DNA of 64,000 nucleotides from Pseudomonas sp. PH1b (GTDB lineage Bacteria > Pseudomonadota > Gammaproteobacteria > Pseudomonadales > Pseudomonadaceae): NCBI RefSeq assembly GCF_000633395.1, contig NZ_AYMU01000005.1, positions 310,001 through 374,000 of the forward strand, read 5' to 3'. Positions 59,890-64,000 of the stretch are shown here, one piece after another. A model generated the notes under the pieces. The model did not search any database. It was not told the DNA's origin and worked only from the letters and a program-made list of their open reading frames with translations. The translations under genes were made by a program, and so were the position numbers. Position 1 is the stretch's first letter, and each line of letters starts with the position of its first letter.

Positions 59890-60963
59890 TCAATGCTCCC
59901 GGCTGTCGAAGTCGATCCGCGGATCGACCAGGGTGTAGGTCAGGTCGCCGATCAGTTTCACCACCAGCCCCAGCAGGGTGAAGATGAACAGGGTGCCGAA
60001 GACCACCGGATAGTCGCGGTTGATCGCCGCCTCGAAGCTCATCAGGCCCAGGCCGTCGAGGGAGAAGATCACCTCCACCAGCAGGGAACCGGTGAAGAAG
60101 ATGCCGATGAAGGCCGAGGGGAAGCCGGCGATCACCAGCAGCATGGCGTTGCGGAACACATGGCCGTAGAGCACCCGGCGCTGGGTCAGGCCCTTGGCCT
60201 TGGCGGTGATCACGTACTGCTTGTTGATCTCGTCGAGGAAGCTGTTCTTGGTCAGCAGGGTCATGGTGGCGAAGTGGCCAATCACCAGGGCGGTGACTGG
60301 CAGCGCCAGGTGCCAGAAGTAGTCGAGGATCTTGCGCCCCCAGCTCAGCTGGTCGAAGTCGTTGGAGGTCAGGCCGCGCAACGGGAACCAGTTGAAATAG
60401 CTGCCGCCGGCGAACACCACGATCAGCAGGATGGCGAACAGGAAGGCCGGGATCGCGTAGCCGACGATGATCGCCGAACTGGTCCAGACGTCGAAGTGGC
60501 TGCCGTGGCGGGTGGCCTTGGCGATCCCCAGGGGGATCGACACCAGGTACATGATCAGGGTGCTCCACAACCCGAGGGAGATGGACACCGGCATCTTTTC
60601 CTTGATCAGGTCCACCACCTTGGCGTCGCGGAAGAAGCTGTTGCCGAAATCCAGGGTGGCGTAGTTCTTGATCATGATCCACAAGCGTTCCGGTGCCGAC
60701 TTGTCGAAGCCGTACATGTGCTCGATTTCCTTGATCAGCGCCGGGTCCAGGCCCTGGGCACCGCGGTAGCTGGAGCCGGCCACCGAGACCTCGGCACCGC
60801 CTCCGGCGATGCGGCTGGTGGCGCCGTCGAAGCCTTCGAGCTTGGCGATCATCTGTTCCACCGGGCCGCCGGGGGCGGCCTGGATGATCACGAAGTTGAT
60901 CAGCAGGATGCCCAGCAGGGTGGGGATGATCAGCAGCAGCCGACGAACGATATAGGCCAGCAT
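59890..60963 (-). CDS. nppB: Npp/Yej importer permease (YejB-like)
   Basis: 357 residues. Starts [37 protein letters not shown], the DppB-type N-terminal helix; the EAA loop is [25 protein letters not shown] long periplasmic insertion (about 45-125) is typical of YejB. The ATG at 60963 follows the nppA2 stop by one base; a longer in-frame opening upstream overlaps nppA2. Confidence 0.93.
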   Translation of the reverse strand: MLAYIVRRLLLIIPTLLGILLINFVIIQAAPGGPVEQMIAKLEGFDGATSRIAGGGAEVSVAGSSYRGAQGLDPALIKEIEHMYGFDKSAPERLWIMIKNYATLDFGNSFFRDAKVVDLIKEKMPVSISLGLWSTLIMYLVSIPLGIAKATRHGSHFDVWTSSAIIVGYAIPAFLFAILLIVVFAGGSYFNWFPLRGLTSNDFDQLSWGRKILDYFWHLALPVTALVIGHFATMTLLTKNSFLDEINKQYVITAKAKGLTQRRVLYGHVFRNAMLLVIAGFPSAFIGIFFTGSLLVEVIFSLDGLGLMSFEAAINRDYPVVFGTLFIFTLLGLVVKLIGDLTYTLVDPRIDFDSREH

Positions 60964-60964
60964 G

Positions 60965-62821
60965 TCAGTGCACCGCGTCGGCCGCAGCCGCCTGGTTGTC
61001 GTTCGGGGCCGGTTCCACGGCGGGCCTGGCATTGGGCTTGACCCACCAGGTGTTGATGCCGATGTCGTACTTGGGCGCCACGGACGGGTGGCCGATATGG
61101 TTCCAGTAGGCCACGCGCCAGGTCTTGATGTGCCAGTTGGGTATCACGTAGTAGCCCCATTGCAGGACCCGGTCCAGGGCCTTGGCGTGGGCCACCAGGC
61201 TGGCGCGGGAATCGGCGTTGATCAGGCTTTCCACCAGGCTGTCGATGGCCGGGTCCTTGAGGCCGATGTAGTTGCGGCTGCCGGGCTTGTCGGCGCTGGA
61301 AGACATCCAGAACTCGCGCTGCTCGTTCCCCGGGGAGTTGGACTGGGGAAAGCTGCCGACGATCATGTCGAAGTCCCGGGAACGCACCCGGTTGATGTAC
61401 TGGGACACGTCGACCCGACGGATCACCAGGTCGATCCCCAGGTCGCTGAGGTTGCGCTTGAACGGCAGCAGCACCCGCTCGAAGTCGGTCTGGGCCAGCA
61501 GGAACTCGATCACCACCGGCTTGCCCTGGGCGTCCACCATCTTGTCATCGACGATCTTCCAGCCGGCTTCCTGCAGCAGTTGGTAGGCCTGGCGCTGCTG
61601 GGCGCGGATCATCCCGCTGCCGTCGCACACCGAAGGGCTGAACGCCTGGGCGAACACCTGCTCGGGAATCTGCCCACGCAGCGGTTCGAGGATCGCCAGC
61701 TCTTCAGGGCCGGGCAGGCCGGTGGCGGCCATTTCCGAGTTTTCGAAGTAACTGCGGGTGCGGGTGTAGGCACCGTTGAACAGCTGCTTGTTGCTCCACT
61801 CGAAGTCCAGCAGCAGGCTCAAGGCATGGCGCACCCGCACGTCCTGGAACAGGGGGCGGCGGGTGTTGAAGACAAAACCCTGCATGCCGGTGGGATTGCC
61901 GTTGGCAATCTCTTCCTTGATCAGTTCGCCCCGGGCCACCGCCGGGACGTTGTAGGCGTTGGCCCAGTTCTTCGCGGTCATTTCCAGCCAGTAGTCGAAC
62001 TGGCCGGCCTTGAGGGCTTCCAGGGCCACGGTGTTGTCGCGGTAGTAGTCGCTGGTGATCACGTCGAAGTTGTAGAAACCGCGGTTGACCGGGAGGTCCT
62101 TGGCCCAGTAGTCCTTGACCCGCTCGTAGCGGATCGAGCGTCCGGCCTTGACCTCGGTCACCCGGTAGGGACCGCTGCCCAGGGGAATCTCCAGGTTGCT
62201 CTTGGCAAAGTCCCGGTGCTCCCACCAGTGCTTGGGCAGGATCGTCAGTTGGCCAAGAATCAGCGGCAGCTCGCGGTTGTTGCTGTGCTTGAACTTGAAC
62301 AGCACCCGCAGCGGGTCTTCGGCGATCACCTGGTCGACGTCGGCGTAGTAGCCGCGGTACAGCGGCGAGCCGGCGCTGATCAGGGTCTGGAAGCTGAACA
62401 CCACGTCCTCGGCGCGGATCGGCTGGCCGTCGTTGAAGCGTGCTTCGGGGCGCAGGTAGAAGCGCACCCAGCTGTTGTCCGGGGCTTTCTCGATCTTGCC
62501 CGCCACCAGGCCGTACTCGGTGAAGGGTTCGTCCAGGCTCTGGTACAGCAGGGTGTCGTAGACCAGGCCGATATTGAGTTCGGGCACGCCCTTGCTGATG
62601 AACGGGTTGAGGCTGTCGAAGCCGCCGAACCCGGCCATGCGGAAGGTCCCGCCCTTGGGCGCGTCGGGATTGACGAAGTCGAAGTGCTGGAAGTTCGCCG
62701 GGTACTTCGGCGCTTCGTTGTACAGGGTCATGGCATGTTGCGGCGCGGCCTGGACACAGCAGGCGATGGCGCCGAACAACAAGCCGCCGGTGCACTGGAG
62801 CAAGGCACGCAGAGGCATCAT
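60965..62821 (-). CDS. nppA2: Npp importer solute-binding protein 2
   Basis: 618 residues. Signal peptide [26 protein letters not shown], then an SBP_bac_5 domain: [79 protein letters not shown], and [22 protein letters not shown]. It would bind peptides or peptide-like antibiotics in the periplasm. Its ATG at 62821 overlaps the nppA1 stop (ATGA), with GGAG 8 bases upstream. Confidence 0.93.
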   Translation of the reverse strand: MMPLRALLQCTGGLLFGAIACCVQAAPQHAMTLYNEAPKYPANFQHFDFVNPDAPKGGTFRMAGFGGFDSLNPFISKGVPELNIGLVYDTLLYQSLDEPFTEYGLVAGKIEKAPDNSWVRFYLRPEARFNDGQPIRAEDVVFSFQTLISAGSPLYRGYYADVDQVIAEDPLRVLFKFKHSNNRELPLILGQLTILPKHWWEHRDFAKSNLEIPLGSGPYRVTEVKAGRSIRYERVKDYWAKDLPVNRGFYNFDVITSDYYRDNTVALEALKAGQFDYWLEMTAKNWANAYNVPAVARGELIKEEIANGNPTGMQGFVFNTRRPLFQDVRVRHALSLLLDFEWSNKQLFNGAYTRTRSYFENSEMAATGLPGPEELAILEPLRGQIPEQVFAQAFSPSVCDGSGMIRAQQRQAYQLLQEAGWKIVDDKMVDAQGKPVVIEFLLAQTDFERVLLPFKRNLSDLGIDLVIRRVDVSQYINRVRSRDFDMIVGSFPQSNSPGNEQREFWMSSSADKPGSRNYIGLKDPAIDSLVESLINADSRASLVAHAKALDRVLQWGYYVIPNWHIKTWRVAYWNHIGHPSVAPKYDIGINTWWVKPNARPAVEPAPNDNQAAAADAVH

Positions 62822-64000
62822 CGGGTGTTCTCCAAGGACTTCAGCCACCAGGCGCTCAACCCCAGGTTGTAGGGCGGCGTGGTGACGAAGGCGAACCGGT
62901 TGCGGTAGGCCAGTCGGTGATAGTTGAGGTACCAGTTGGGAATCATGTAGTGCTGCCACAACAGCACCCGGTCCAGGGCCCGGCCAGCGGCCAGTTGCTC
63001 ATCGCGGTTCTGCGCGGCCAGCAGTTGTTCCAGCAGGTGGTCGACAACCGGGTTGTGGATGCCCGCGTAGTTTTTGCTGCCCTTGACCCCGACCTGGCTG
63101 GAGTGGAAGTACTGCCATTGCTCCAGGCCCGGGCTCAGGGTCTGGTTGAGGGTCATGAGGATCATGTCGTAGTCGAACTGGTCCAGGCGCTGCTTGTATT
63201 GGGCCCGGTCGACGGTGCGCAGGCGCGCGTCGATGCCGATGCTGGACAGATTCTCCACGTAGGGCTGGAGGATCCGTTCCAGGTTCGGGTTGACCAGCAT
63301 CAGCTCAAGGCGCAATGGCTGTCCGGCGCTGTTCTGCAGGCGCTGGCCATTGAGCTTCCAGCCGGCCTCGGCGAGCAGCGCCAGGGCCCGGCGCAGGGTT
63401 TCCCGGGGGATGCCGCGGCCTTCGGTTTGCGGCAGGCTGAAGGCCTGGGTGAACAGGCTCGCCGGCAGTTGCTCACGGTAGGGCGAGAGCAGCAGCCATT
63501 CATGACCGACCGGCAGGCCGGTGGCAGAGAACTCGCTGTTGGGGTAATAGCTCAGGGTGCGTTTGTAGGCGTCGCTGAACAGCGTGCGGTTGGTCCACTC
63601 GAAGTCGAACATCAGCCCCAGGGCTTCACGCACCCGCACATCCGCGAAGGTGCTGCGTCGGGTGTTCATGAACAGGCCCTGGGTCTGGGTGGGAATCTGG
63701 TGCGCCACCTGGGCCTTGATCACCTCGCCGCGCCTGACCGCCGGGAAGTTGTAGCCGTTGGCCCAGTTCTTCGCCTGGTGCTCGATGTAGATGTCGAACT
63801 CGCCGGCCTTGAAGGCTTCGAAGGCGACATCGCTGTCACGGTAGAACTCCACCTCGACCCGGTCGAAGTTGTTGAAGCCGCGGTTCACCGGCAGGTCCTT
63901 GCCCCAGTAGTCCTTGACCCGCTCGAACACCAGCTGGCGCCCGGGCTGGACCTGGGTGATGCGGTAGGGGCCGCTGCCCAGGGGCGGGGTGAACGTGGTG
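62818..64000 (-). CDS. nppA1: Npp importer solute-binding protein 1, C-terminal part
   Basis: The gene enters from the right window edge, so the N-terminus is missing; about 393 residues are visible. It is a paralogue of nppA2, sharing [80 protein letters not shown] and SSQVGVKGSKNYAGIHNPVVDHLLEQLL. Two binding proteins for one permease suggest a broadened ligand range. Coupled to nppA2 by ATGA. Confidence 0.92.
   Translation of the reverse strand, partial: TTFTPPLGSGPYRITQVQPGRQLVFERVKDYWGKDLPVNRGFNNFDRVEVEFYRDSDVAFEAFKAGEFDIYIEHQAKNWANGYNFPAVRRGEVIKAQVAHQIPTQTQGLFMNTRRSTFADVRVREALGLMFDFEWTNRTLFSDAYKRTLSYYPNSEFSATGLPVGHEWLLLSPYREQLPASLFTQAFSLPQTEGRGIPRETLRRALALLAEAGWKLNGQRLQNSAGQPLRLELMLVNPNLERILQPYVENLSSIGIDARLRTVDRAQYKQRLDQFDYDMILMTLNQTLSPGLEQWQYFHSSQVGVKGSKNYAGIHNPVVDHLLEQLLAAQNRDEQLAAGRALDRVLLWQHYMIPNWYLNYHRLAYRNRFAFVTTPPYNLGLSAWWLKSLENTR

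Noticed and set aside
60962..62872. 636-codon plus-strand frame opposite nppA2
   Set aside because: Antisense shadow of a clear solute-binding-protein gene.

Overview
The window looks like chromosomal DNA of a fluorescent Pseudomonas (P. fluorescens / P. protegens / P. chlororaphis type). The evidence is high G+C with strong third-position bias, Pseudomonas-type REP elements (TAGGAGCCGGCTTGCCGGC) between convergent genes, A-rich Hfq/Crc-type motifs before catabolic genes, both FabI and FabV enoyl-ACP reductases, and an nppA1A2BCD-fabI locus like that of P. aeruginosa. I recognised no rRNA, tRNA, CRISPR, IS or prophage genes.

Left part (1-9.3 kb): the end of a peptide-type ABC ATPase, a quinone oxidoreductase, a six-unit tandem REP array, an outer-membrane-like protein, then a leftward block of mgtA, a 66-aa small protein, a Na/Pi cotransporter and a SLOG protein. 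From 9.8 to 17.2 kb lies a complete L-threonate/D-erythronate catabolic operon (ltnD-otnK-otnC-gntP-otnI, the order of E. coli ygbJKLMN), followed by a secreted alpha/beta-hydrolase and a DeoR-type regulator. A-rich motifs and short coupled leader frames suggest Crc/Hfq control.

Middle (17-37 kb): small hypothetical proteins, fabV, a thioesterase/TetR pair with a clear operator, azlCD, a NudK-type Nudix enzyme fused to a DUF4406 domain, and a dense signalling region. The latter holds a CHASE4-PAS-GGDEF-EAL protein and a leftward chain in which a di-haem cytochrome c peroxidase is translationally coupled between a REC-GGDEF-EAL protein and two sensor-kinase proteins, ending in a DUF2252 protein. 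A divergent REC/HD-GYP-like protein lacks the HD residues. A secreted RNase T2 follows.

Right part (38-52.7 kb): a DapA-family protein, two GNAT acetyltransferases, an Aer-like receptor, a LysE exporter, an AraC regulator, a VOC protein, a TonB receptor/FecR/FecI surface-signalling set, a PTS-IIC/EAL fusion, an nnrS remnant and a GAF-GGDEF cyclase.

The most unusual locus is 52.7-56.1 kb: a 23-codon peptide gene with a good Shine-Dalgarno site, then a stem-loop, then three overlapping genes for a SagB-type flavin dehydrogenase, an AurF-type diiron oxygenase with all seven metal ligands, and a Bcr/CflA-type exporter. It looks like a small self-contained natural-product operon, possibly using a ribosomal peptide, and I cannot match it to a named system. 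It lies just downstream of fabI and the npp peptide/antibiotic importer, which fill the window to its right edge.
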